Source: Pyrenula massariospora (Eukaryota > Ascomycota > Eurotiomycetes > Pyrenulales > Pyrenulaceae). From it: a stretch of 64,000 nt of DNA. Shown piece after piece: positions 11,754 through 25,081 of the stretch. Under the pieces are notes generated by a model. The model made no database searches. It saw only the letters and a program-made list of their open reading frames with translations, and was not told where the DNA came from. The position numbers and the translations under genes were made by a program. The stretch's first letter is position 1, and every line of letters begins with the position of its first letter. The DNA lies in the NCBI GenBank assembly GCA_021030905.1, contig JAGFMI010000014.1, positions 62,001 through 126,000 on the forward strand. The letters run 5' to 3'.

Positions 11754-14700
11754 TGTACCGAAGGCGGAGTTTAGGTCTTGTAGACCTAGTTCCACAGGGT
11801 TGGAAAGTTTAGATCTGTCCACCGCTTGGAAAAAGATCTTTGGTTCCTGTGGACGGTCTGGCTCCGGACAAAATGCTATCTTTCTCTTTCTCTGTCACAA
11901 TCGGTCGACATATCTACCCACACTTCCGTTTGCCGTCACCGGACCACGATACCTGCAGCATTGAGGACCGTCTTGAATGTTCGTGTTCGCTTTGTTCGGT
12001 TTGCGTCGGGGGATTGCGTCGCAGAGATGGCCGAGGAATGGGGGTCGTCACGAGGCAGGTGGTGCTCTGGTAGAAGCAAGGGAGAGGACGGAAAGATAAA
12101 GGTGTAGGCACATATGATTCTGCGGCTGAGATGGTCGTGCAAGACTGTATATATCCGCGGCGTTTCAGATCGAAGGCGTGGTCATGAAAGGGACTAGAAG
12201 TCGAGTGGCCGGGTTCTGTTGTACAGGCCCAAGACGAAATGACACAGCTTCCGGATAGTCACGATCAGCCTGGGTGAAGGGGGGGACGTTGGAATGGACG
12301 GCGGAAGGAATGGGAAGGATCAGCAGGGAGATTATTGTGGTCGGAGAGGGGATGTCGTGGGTGTTGTGTTTGCTGTTCACCCTTCACGTCAATGACCATG
12401 AAGAAAAGGAACGAGGAGGTGGAAGTTTTCTTTCTTCTGCTGTCGCTGCCTGTGGTGAGGCTTGAAACTGTGCGGTCGGGTGCGTAGGCCTCCCACTCGC
12501 AGGCAGGCTGGCACGGATAGCTGATCTGACACCTTGCCTTAGCCCCAGCTGCGCATCCCAGCAGTCGCCGTCTAATTCGATGCCACCACCCGCATTCGGT
12601 TCCACAACGGCCTTGAGCATCTGTACGCCGCACACCCACTTCCCTCCTCTACCGGCCGTCAATTCGCCTTCACCCTGCGTCCTCTCCAAGCGCGCCGACT
12701 ACAGGGCAGATCGCTCGAACCATCACCCTCGCCCATTACCCACCTCGACACGTCGTTAGACCCATTCCTTTCACCCGCCCGACTTCCCCTTCCCGTGACC
12801 GGGCTCCCTCTCCACGACCGCCCCCCTCCCCGCCGGACCCCATCCGCCATGCCCACGGCCGAGCATGGGGCATGGGTGCTGCCTAAACGCTGTCAAACTC
12901 AATCATGCGGCGAGCGACGATCGTTTCAATCTCGCCGGGTCCCTCCGCATTGATATTGGAGGGAATCCATCATCATTGCAGCGTCTCTCCTCGGCTGGTC
13001 ACACCTCGGTCCCAAGTCCCATCAGGCTGAGAATCGAATGTTGCCGAGCCACGTCGCTGGTAGACGACCGTCATTCTGGCTGCAGCGGTGTTGCGCCCAA
13101 GCAAAGCGCGGGATAGGACGGGGAACCCAACATCCAAGCCCATGGGCATATTGAGAGCGGCTAACTGAAGATGGAGATCCCTACCGATGTTGGCCCTGCA
13201 AAGGAGGCTCGCGGAGAACCGCAGGTGAATCAAGGTGCATAAGTAGAGCTTCAAGCATTTCCATTCACTGCAGTTTCTTCTTCAAGGCGATACTGCATGC
13301 AAGCCACGTCGCCCTGGAAAGGAAGCAGACACAGTCAAGGATGCAGGTCGTCGCCACATAAGCGCCTGTCCCTTGGCGATGGAATCGGCTTAATTAGGCT
13401 TTCGATATCACACCCAAAGTGGCTTGAAACGTTGCTCCCCACCACTTGAAGGTCCACGGGCAACGTCCAAGATCCACAGCCTGCGAGGACGTTCTTAAGT
13501 CGGAACAGATCTCTTGCATTCAGCTGTCTACGAGTATTTTCGTCTAGCTCTGCATCTCCTCTCATAATTGTTGAACCTCGGTGATCCTCAGTATGTGCTA
13601 TCGCCGTTATGCAAGACATCTTCGTATCCCTTCCAAGGCCGCGACCTTCCCCCCGCCAATCACGCCTCCCACGTCTAACAAACGCGCCTTCGGCCTGCAC
13701 ATCCTCAGTAGCGCCAGCCTTTAAAGCCCCCTTGGCTGTCTGAGAAATCAGCCCAGTGCCAGCTTAAGTTCCGAACGAGTTTGGGGCCGTGCCTCCTCAA
13801 TTTCCTGCCCACACGGTCGTGGCCATGCGTTACTGAAGTAAACCGTGGCGGAAGCCTGCATCAGACATAGAGCCAATCCGGCGACCCCATGCTATCTTAT
13901 CCGCTAGCTACGGTTTACTGGATCGAAAAAACTTGCCTTTCTGATGATCGAAATCGACCCCAAGACGTTGTCGCATAATGATATTCATAGAATTCTGCGC
14001 GCACGCGCATGAGTTGACGGAAGAGATTGCCACCGGCGCGCCTTGCGCACCGTGTCACAACAAGCAATACCACGGCGGATACGTGCAGTCTATCTGCACA
14101 GCTCCCGTACGAAGGGGCCAGTCGTTGGCTGTCGGCCAGGGACGGAGGCGAAAATGGTGCTTCAATCCGGATTCGTGCTGCTGAGTGAAAGTCTTGATGG
14201 GACTCGTGATCTTTTAGCTCGTCTACTGGCAACAATGATCCAAGCCAGAAGGAAAGCAGGAGCTGATGCTTTTGACTCAACGTGATCTGGTACGAAAAGA
14301 TTCTTGATTAATTAATAAAAGCGCTTGGATAATCACCAAGATAAGCCTCGGTATGTTAAAAATGTTGGGTCATGAATCCCAGCAGGCATCAGAGCTTGAT
14401 TGAAAAAAAATGCAATCCGAATGCACGTGTTGGCACGAAGAGATGGACCGCTGCAACCACATTTTCTTTCGAGCGAATGCCGCGGTGAGTAGTGTGTCAT
14501 ATGAGCATTCTATCTTCTTTGCACCAAAATAGGCAAATACCATTGCTGTGGTATGGGCCAGAGTGTTGGCAAAGGTATTTGTTCAGGGGAACAATAAATT
14601 CTGCTGCCCGTTCTGAAAGTATGATAAATTCATAAGAGCTTGATGTGCCGCGTCGACATCGGTAAGGAATTTGACTACAGTACTTGTAGGCTATGAGAAG

Positions 14701-15831
14701 GCCGTGTAAGCATTTGACAAATTCCACGGCCAAAACCCTTAAATCTAGTCGTCAGCAACTGTGCGGCATTGAAACATGGAAACGATTCACTGGGTATAGA
14801 ATCACTTACTGTTAATCGCCAATCTCGACTGTTTTGCCGATCTACCTCGGGCTACGCCGTTCACTCTACAACTATTAGAGAATGCCGTTCCGAGAATTTC
14901 CAACCGAGTTCATGGGAACTCTTTCGCCCAGCTCCTATTCCTTAAAGCCCTCGTGCTATCAATTGTCTCATCAAGACGTATCGACGTGGTACGCTTAAGG
15001 TTCCCTTTCCTCTTCCAGAACCGAGATGGCTCCTTCAAGGCCATAGTGACAGGGGATAAGGAATGGAACGACGCTGACGGCAGCTTGACGCTTTTAGATA
15101 TCGAGCTTGATAGGGACGAAGTAGTACGTTCTAGCAGGAAGGTTGTAAGTAAAGGTTGAATTCTTGAACCAAATCTGCCATACTCAACTACCCGGTCACC
15201 TATGGTAAGCACTGGCATTATCCTCATCGATATTCTTCGGCGGCAAACTCGGGGGCGCCCATTTTGGGAGCAAAATCTTTGTATGCGCCAATCTTACTAA
15301 AGGTGGCTCGCAAGTGGCTTTCTTGGTCGTCAGATGTGAGTAGACTACCTTAGTTGCAGTTGAAAGGATGTACTTATGGAATTTTTACCACACCGGGACC
15401 CAAATTTGGAGCTAAGTGGCTAATGCATATCAGTCGCCTAGCGAAGACAGGCCCAAGGGACGATACCACTGCATGGTAGTTGTGCAATGTGATCTTTCTC
15501 GCTTGAGCCTATAAAAGAGGCTAAGGTCGATATACAACTCTTTTGCTGGTGGTAAGGTGGAAGATTTGAACCAGATACAGTCCATTAGCAGGTGCATAGG
15601 GGCGACCCTAAGGGCCTGTTTCGGCTAGAGTCTTGGCATCACAATTGACGATTAGACCTCGGGAGCTCTCATATTTAAAGACGGTGAAGCAAGACGACCC
15701 TGGCCTGGAAATGTATTCTCAACTGTCTACGATTACGCCTCTGAAGCAAGGCTATTGCTAATATCGCTAAATTTGCAACCTATCCTCTGTGGTCACCACA
15801 TGTAACACAATTGAGCCCTAGGTGTGTTTTC
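11754..15831. other. About 4-kb gene-poor stretch
   Basis: It holds the O-GlcNAc transferase promoter and 5' UTR (11.75-12.9 kb, with pyrimidine-rich tracts) and the SEC23 3' flank. Several open frames of 60-125 codons on both strands show no domain, no consistent splice pattern and Arg/Ser-rich composition typical of chance frames. One plus-strand frame at 14953-15159 (FLFQNRDGSFKAIVTGDKEW) has protein-like composition and meets a GTAAGT donor-like site, but I found no partner exon. AT-rich patches occur at 14.3-14.7 kb. No RNA gene or transposon ends were recognised. Confidence 0.45.
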
Positions 15832-18351
<2,520 letters not shown>

Positions 18352-18848
18352 GCTGGGTAGGTTGTGGTGATTTCTGACAGGTATTATCAGAGCATTGAGC
18401 TTGTGGCGAGCTAAACAGCGGGTGTTAGAAACAGATTGAACGCATGCTGGCTGCCTGGTAGGGAGAAGATTTGATGGGACTGTGTTTTCCTGGCGGAACT
18501 GTGGCCTCTGCGCTGGAAAACCGCTCGGCTTTCCTGCCTTTTCCCACTGAAGAGGCTAGCTCCGAATGGGAAAATTAGCGCGCTGCACGAACCGCGAAGC
18601 CCCTTCAAGGAGTTTTCTTCTTCATCTACATTTCTGACGCCGGCTCGGTGCATTACTGATGACATTCTCGACCGATTCCCATGGCGAGATTGCTTTCGCG
18701 TCGCGCGGAGAACGAACAGCTCAACGCTGGGCGCCCAAATTTGAGAGACCAACGCCGTCTTCAAGGAGCCTTTGGGAATCAGCAGAGCGACAAGGTCTGG
18801 TCGCCCTCAAATTCACACATCCGCGCAGCTAGCATTGAGTTGTACTTC
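18352..18848. other. SEC23 promoter and 5' region
   Basis: About 500 bp between the SEC23 start and the 3' end of the next minus-strand gene. A 117-codon minus frame (18411-18764) has no domain and is best explained as 5' leader or chance. Confidence 0.5.
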
Positions 18849-19883
18849 TTATTTCTGTGGCTGTACTTGCTTCAACACTTCATCACGCTTACCCTCAAGC
18901 GTCGCTCCTAATGCTCTCTCAAGAACCACGATGAATCCAACCTTCTGCTTCGTTGCTGTTGGAAGCTTCGCGAAGTGATTACCGAAGCCCATATCGCCGA
19001 CCTCGTCCCAATGCACTTCATTTTGCACTGTTTGCCACAATTCTTCTGCGTTCGGGACATCCACGCCCAATTCCTCCAATGCTTCCGCTGCCTTGCGATC
19101 TGCGAAAGGAAAGACGCCACCCCATCCATCATTACTCTGCACTCTTCTCTTGAAGACATCTGCACCAGTCTCACCCATCCCTTTGACGTCTCTCTTCACC
19201 TTTTCTTTAAGTGCTTGCTCCCCTTCTACGCCTTTCAGCCCCTCGAACCATTTCTCCTCACCGCCTCCACCCTTCACCATCTCCCCAATGTGGAATATAT
19301 AACTCGCTGTCTTTTGCCGATGTTGTGTCCTTGCCATCTCCATCGCCTCCCATACACGATGTTCTCCAACTTTTACAACCGCATCCGCGGAATGTAACGA
19401 AAACGGTTCATTGAACACCGTGCGTATTGTCCTCATCCCCAGCCGATGACTTAGCGGTTTAGACAAAATGCTCGCAGTCAACAGATGCTCGAATGGCGAA
19501 AACTCGGACGGCGGAGTTTTGGAATAGGTCTTTCCTTTGGCATCAAGGTCGTCCTGAGGGTAGCAGAGGGGCAGCGATTTGGGCGAGAGGAGGAACTCGA
19601 GAACCTGTTTAGGCGGTGCCGCAGTTTGCGTGCTGTGGCGGACAGAGCTGCGACTACCCTGCCTTGGCTCCTTCTTTTGCTTCTTAACAGGGGCTGGGGT
19701 GTCAATTGTATGGGAAGGCGGTGCATCACGCTTCTTTGCGCCACTTGCGGGGCCGTCGCTGTCGGTCTGATTCGTGATGGATCTGGAGGTTTTCTTCGCC
19801 GTCAAATTGGCTGTCTCTGTTGCGGAGGACACCGACTTTGTAGCGTCACCTGTTTGGGAGCGTTGTGCCTTTTTAGGAGCCAT
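18849..19883 (-). CDS. Conserved fungal protein, basic disordered N terminus; function unknown
   Basis: Single exon, 344 residues, with ATG at 19883. Residues 1-110 are Lys/Ser/Thr-rich with basic patches (APVKKQKKEPRQ) that suggest nuclear targeting. The rest is a compact alpha-helical domain: LLTASILSKPLSHRLGMRTI, then AMEMARTQHRQKTASYIFHI, and a C-terminal part with GWGGVFPFADRKAAEALEEL. The size and helix pattern recall HhH-GPD (DNA glycosylase-like) proteins, but I cannot point to a catalytic Lys/Asp signature, so that is a guess. It lies 498 bp upstream of SEC23 on the same strand. The frame is intact and codon use looks like the neighbours. Confidence 0.75.
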   Translation of the reverse strand: MAPKKAQRSQTGDATKSVSSATETANLTAKKTSRSITNQTDSDGPASGAKKRDAPPSHTIDTPAPVKKQKKEPRQGSRSSVRHSTQTAAPPKQVLEFLLSPKSLPLCYPQDDLDAKGKTYSKTPPSEFSPFEHLLTASILSKPLSHRLGMRTIRTVFNEPFSLHSADAVVKVGEHRVWEAMEMARTQHRQKTASYIFHIGEMVKGGGGEEKWFEGLKGVEGEQALKEKVKRDVKGMGETGADVFKRRVQSNDGWGGVFPFADRKAAEALEELGVDVPNAEELWQTVQNEVHWDEVGDMGFGNHFAKLPTATKQKVGFIVVLERALGATLEGKRDEVLKQVQPQK

Positions 19884-20762
19884 GGTGAGAAGATGGAGAA
19901 AAAGTTGTCGACAGCAGAACGCCCCTAGAGATTATAAATTCCGGCAGCTTATGTGTCTGTGCCGTGCTGGAAAATGAAGATAACCTATGCAAATTTTCGA
20001 AGCTTCCAAGACTACCTAGTCGAAATTCATTCGAGTGTGAAGCTCCACAGTAGACATTGCCTGACCGAGAGCCTGACCACTCCAGAAGATTTAGAATGGT
20101 TATCATACTCTTCAGAAAAGCGTCTAGGAGTAATGAACTTTCGTTTATATGGACCTTCCATATCCCAGAAGCCATTACAAGCCATGAGATCATGATCGGA
20201 GCTTAACCTGTGATCTGGGTTTCGGGACCTGGAGCTAAGTTAGCCTGCTTCCCTTCGGTAGATCTGCAGGTACTAGTTTACAACTATGAAGACAAGCCAT
20301 CGAAGAGCCTGACAACGCGGGCCTCGATGAGCTCGTAGATGAAATGCATGAAAGCTGGACGGAAGCTTACTGACTCACGTCGTCGTTATTTCCCGCGGGT
20401 TTGGAAAGCAACCACATTAGCTGGGTTGGCGTGGCACAGTATTTGACTCGAGCTAAGGACTAAATTGACCGAGACCGCCGAGTTGTCGTGGTCTTTTGTC
20501 AGGAACCTTCTGTGGCACAGCTTAGACGCATGCGATCAAGTACTTCAATTTGGACCCTTCAATTACTGTCCATATCACTTTACTTCACTTCACTAGGCAG
20601 TTTACTAGTTACATAACGATAAATCCAGAGAGGTGTAAATACGTTTCTTGATCCCTCCATCTTATTTGTAGAATATAATTCATTGTGTCCTGAGCATGCT
20701 GTTCCAACTACTTAGGCGTATTCTAGTCGTGAAGCTTTCACATCCGTCCTAAGTGATTGCAC
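19884..20762. other. Intergenic, promoter of the 18849-19883 gene
   Basis: About 880 bp without a credible gene. The right part (20.5-20.75 kb) is AT-richer and adjoins the decayed helicase. Confidence 0.5.
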
Positions 20763-23661
20763 CTATACCGAGTAAACGAGACTTAGAATATTCAACTTGC
20801 TTAGTGGCCAAGACTGTGAGCAACCTCCGCTGCTCGTCCAATTCAACAAGAGCTGTTGCCTTTCCCATATCCGACTGGCGCTTGCGACCATCACATCCGC
20901 CTTGGCCTTCAATTTCTGCTTTGGCTTCTCCAACCGCTCGCCGGAGACCCTACCCTTCCCTATTCTTGCAAATGACACGATTGGGACCAACTCATCGGGC
21001 TTCGTCCCTGCTAAGGCCCGTACGCTCTTCAGCCCAATTCCCCGTAGCACTCTTGCCATGCGACTCTTTACACAAGTGACCTGAGCCATCTCCAGCAGGT
21101 CTGCTCGCCCACCCGCCAGCAAACGATCTTGCTTATGTTTTAGGACGGCGCCAAGCATGCCCCAGCCCATTCGCTCGCAAAATCGTACCATTCCTATCGC
21201 GAACCCATGACATGATTGAGCTGAATTTTGTACATGCCCACGTGGAACAGCGTACTTCTTGCTGATACGGTGTACGGGGATCTCGTTGCAAAGATCGCGA
21301 AGCTGGAAAGCCTAGTAGGCGCGTCGGTAAATACGCGACCGCAGGATTTCATCGTCTCTGTTCTCGGGAAGAGATGCACCACTCCGTACCAAGCGTTTGA
21401 CGAAAGCGGGACTGATCTCGATGGCCTTGATGGCTCGCATTCCAGAATCGTCAAGAGCCTCGAACTCTGCGCGAAAAATTGGCGATGACACATAAGCGAG
21501 AGGCGCGGTCTGAATTGGGGTGAAGAGATAGAATATGTGCATCTCACCATCCATGACAATGATTGGATGGCGCGATGGAGGTCAGCATGTACAAAAAAGC
21601 CATCTTCTGGGGTGAGCGAAGAGGCTACGATAGCAGACCTAAGGGTAGTGGGCAGGAAGGTATGATTATCTGTCGGCTGTATTATCTTGTCCAATAGGAG
21701 ACTGTTAACTGTTGATGATACCATGTTTAGCACTTGAGTTTGTGGCATGGTTTGAAATAGAAGTGATTGTCAGAAAGAGTCTTCGATCGCAGATTGTGTG
21801 ATTGCGAGTCGGGTTGCGATGACCTCCAGGGCTGCACGCTTAATCCCACGTTTCTCAGGGGTTAGACAGCTCCGCGTCGGTGGCAAGTCTGCTTCCAGCA
21901 ACTCGGTAACCGCCTCTAGATCCGCCAACTGGCACACAAGATAGCTTTCTCCAATTTCTTCTTTACCTTTGCGGCCGGCGCGTCCTCGCATCTGCCGAAG
22001 CATAGCGTGGTCGACTAGATTACGTCCCATGTGCGCGCCGTTCAAAATGACCCTACGTGCTGGCAGATTGATTCCTGCAGCAAGGGAACTTGTAGCTACC
22101 ATGGCTTTGATGACGCCCTCATCAAAGGCTTTACAGATTATGTCACCTTCTTCGATAGCGATAACTCGGTGATGAAAGCGTACCCCTGCCATGACGGTTG
22201 TGGAAAAGGTAGACTCAAAGCTGTTCAGTAGGCCTTGGAGCGAAGTAAGAATATCCATGCGCATGGTAAAAAGGTTATGATCTGGCTGTGGCGGCATCGC
22301 CTGACTGACCAAAACAGCTATATCTTGGTTTCCTTGACGACTTGAGCAGAAGACCAATGCGCCGTAGGTATTTTCCGTAGTTTCCACGGCTAGAAGGACG
22401 ACGGAGTTTGTTGCGGGAGTCTTGAGTTCTCTGTGGCTTGTCAACTGGATTGTCCGTGCTGGTCGCGGTAATTTTGACGTCCCCAAAGAAGAAGTCAGCC
22501 GCGATGCTGTTCAAAAGAATATTTTTGCTTTGTCTGTGGGGTAGATTGCGCTGTCATAGACGAGAAACTCTTCCACAGGTACAGGACGGTAGGCCGATCG
22601 ATAGAAGTCTCCTCCAATCCAAGTCGAGAGTAACTCCGGATTCGAGAGAGTAGCACTCATGCCGATGATCTGCGTGCCGTACTGAAGACTCAAAACCTTT
22701 GCAATCATCAATTCAATGAGATACCCTCGATTTTCGTCGTCAATCATGTATAATTCATCTAGAACAATGATTCCGAGCCTATCAACCTGACCCTCCTCGA
22801 TGGCAGTATTCACCAGCGAGTTTGCCTGCTTCGTTAGAATGAAACCAAGTGATACTGGCAAGTAACAGACTTTTTCGATAGTGCAGACAGCAATATCGAC
22901 ATATCGCTCTTGTTTTACTACCACCAAAAAAGCCTGTAAGACGTATCTGTTTCTGATTTTGGAACCATTATTGTCTTGCCAGATTGATTAGCTGATCGCT
23001 ATCATCGATCTGCTTCTCGATGACGCCTCTGAGCCATTTCAACTTCTCCCAGACCAGGGCAACGTAGGGCAGAACCAAAATGCCCTTCTTTGCAGGATTT
23101 TCTACAATGTGTTTCAATAAACAGATCTCTGCCACGGGGGCTTTTACCTCTGCTAGTCGGTGCGGTGTATATAAGATGCCGCTGCCTAGCAAGGAGACCG
23201 CGCTTGACTGGACAAGATAGCTGCCAAGGATAGATTGAACGAGCACCAAGGCTTGCCAGATTGGAGACAAGGGTAGCAGGAAGTCCATACTTGGGATGAG
23301 CCAAAGAAAGCAAAGGATTCTGAGTGGGACCTGGAGCAGAAGCTGCAGCCTTCCGCTGAGAATATTCAGACACATGGGCATGAAGATCAGCGCTATTCTG
23401 CAGCGGGAAATTTGCATCCTTCACCATGTGGATTGTACCGGGGATTAGCCTTCTGGCAGGTGGTAATAGCCGAGGTATACTTGCCACGGTTGTCTCGTTT
23501 GGTACCTCATCATCGGGTTCGCGCTGATGGCAATCATGGCTAAGCAACCGTTTCGTGCCTGCAAGAACTTCAGTGGAATATCTTTGTTGACGTGCGATGT
23601 CGACGGGCGTCTGAAAGCCTCTACTATGGAGGGATGGATGAGAATAAGCGCCCGTCATCAC
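20763..23661 (-). pseudogene. Decayed HELQ/Hel308-type superfamily 2 helicase
   Basis: The reading frames on this strand spell a HELQ-like helicase in order: GARSIYPWQLSC, a Walker A region TAPTSRGKS (usual TAPTGGGKS), KGILVLPYVALV, IRLTGFFGGSK, IAVCTIEK, LDELYMIDDENRGYL (usual DELH), IIGMSATLSNPELLSTW, YGALVFCSSRQG, MVATSSLAAGINLPARRVIL, QMRGRAGRKG, SAIVASSLTPEDGFFVHADL, GMVRFCERMGWGMLGAVLKH and FVKSRMARV-like VKSRMARVLRG. Breaks: frameshifts near 23136 (a C run), 22910, 21559 and 20850; in-frame stops at 22968, 22511, 21770 and 21312. A short intron (about 22827-22873) can still be traced. The family acts in replication-linked DNA repair; this copy cannot make the protein. The left and right limits are approximate; a Ser/Pro-rich frame at 23806-24018 might be a lost N-terminal exon. 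Confidence 0.85.
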
Positions 23662-25081
23662 CGATCGAGGTTCGTCGATCCCGCACGAGGCGTCGCCTGG
23701 AGGAGCCTTGGACCATGTTGGCTGTCATACATTCGACGGTATGGACTTTTCTAGCTTGGCCAGGCTCCTACCACCAGGATGAATAGGTCAAGTCAAGACG
23801 CGCTTCTACCGACGATAGAAGGTCCCTTCGTGTGAAGTTGGAGGAGAAGGTGTGCCAAGTCCGCTAGCCGTGGTGGGACTAGCGCGTTCTTCGGGCTGGG
23901 GAACGACATTCTGCGGATCATCGACACGAAGCCCTCGTTTCACGCTCGACTTCTGACGTTGGCCCCGGAGCCGCTCGCGATCATTCATGCCATCATCACG
24001 ACCGCTGCCCAGATTCAACGGAGCGTGAAGTCCATCAGCCGCACGCGATTTCGCATGTCAGGACTGTGGAGCCATGGATCGAGGTCGCGGGTGCTCATGA
24101 GTTGTCCTTCGCCTAAACCCGGTCGGGAATCGGCTGGGAGGCATGTGGCCAGAAAAGGAACAGCGGGCCAAGGTGGGAGCCGAAGAAAAGAAATGTCAAG
24201 ACGCCCTGATGCTGGGAAATGCCAAAGAGTTCTGCGATGCTTGCTGACCTCCGCCCTGCCGCCCTGATGTTGGCCTCCCGAGCCTCCCCGTCCATACCTT
24301 GCCATCTCCCCCTCTGCGAGATTTCCCCCCCCGTTCTGAACGTCTGTACGCCTGCAGATCTGGCATATGTAGCCGCAGACGTCGGACCGCTCTCTCATGT
24401 CGTAGGATCGCGGGCTCATCCTCCCTCCCCATGATTTCCCCCGTGATGCGTAAATGTCCCAGGCACTGCGGAGGGGATGGCATGTCGTTTGACGTTCTGA
24501 TATGGCCCCCCCTCCCCCGTCCGACTGGTGTTACTTTTAGCACGTTAGCAAGGCCGGCACTGTTTGTTCCCACTGGCTGTGTGCCGACGCTGGTACTAAG
24601 CTGCCCGAGTCTGATGATGAGCTAGCCGACCAGAGGCGCCGCTCTTGGTACCATGGCCACAGTCGACTATCGTCCGCACTTCCTCCCACCTTGCATCTTC
24701 CCTTTCTTTCATCCTCCCACGCCTCCTCCACCCCGTCCGCATTATTGCCGATAATTCACCCTCCTGGGGTCCCCTTTCCCATCGTCTGTGTCTCCCTCTC
24801 ATCCGAGCTCGGCTTGCACTTCCGTTTGACTTGCTGCACCGTCATTACCTGCCCTGCGCTCCCATCCGCCGTGGTTTTCTGATATTCAGCGTTCCCGCAT
24901 CTGTCAATTTCAACGCGTGCCGCCCTCCTGCACCCTCCTGTACCGCCACCGTCGAATAATGATCCATTCCTGCAGCCGGCATCCGACTTCTCATTGACGC
25001 AGTCACCCTGCCAGCTCGTAATTACATTGCCCATGCTTGCTGTTCCCTCATCTTGGCGGTTTTGTTCGGTCCAAGTCCCAT
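23662..25081. other. GC-rich intergenic region upstream of SNT2
   Basis: Contains the SNT2 promoter and 5' UTR. Overlapping frames on both strands (24.0-24.9 kb) are GC-rich chance frames without domains. A minus-strand frame at 23806-24018 (PTTASGLGTPSPPTSHEG) may be the remnant N terminus of the helicase pseudogene. Confidence 0.4.

Noticed and set aside
18411-18764. 117-codon minus frame upstream of SEC23
   Set aside because: No domain; the SEC23 start at 18351 is fixed by its conserved N terminus, so this is leader or chance.
20763-23661. Helicase as an intact multi-intron gene or with stop-codon reassignment
   Set aside because: Stops fall inside conserved blocks without splice borders, frameshifts are also present, and all neighbouring genes use the standard code.
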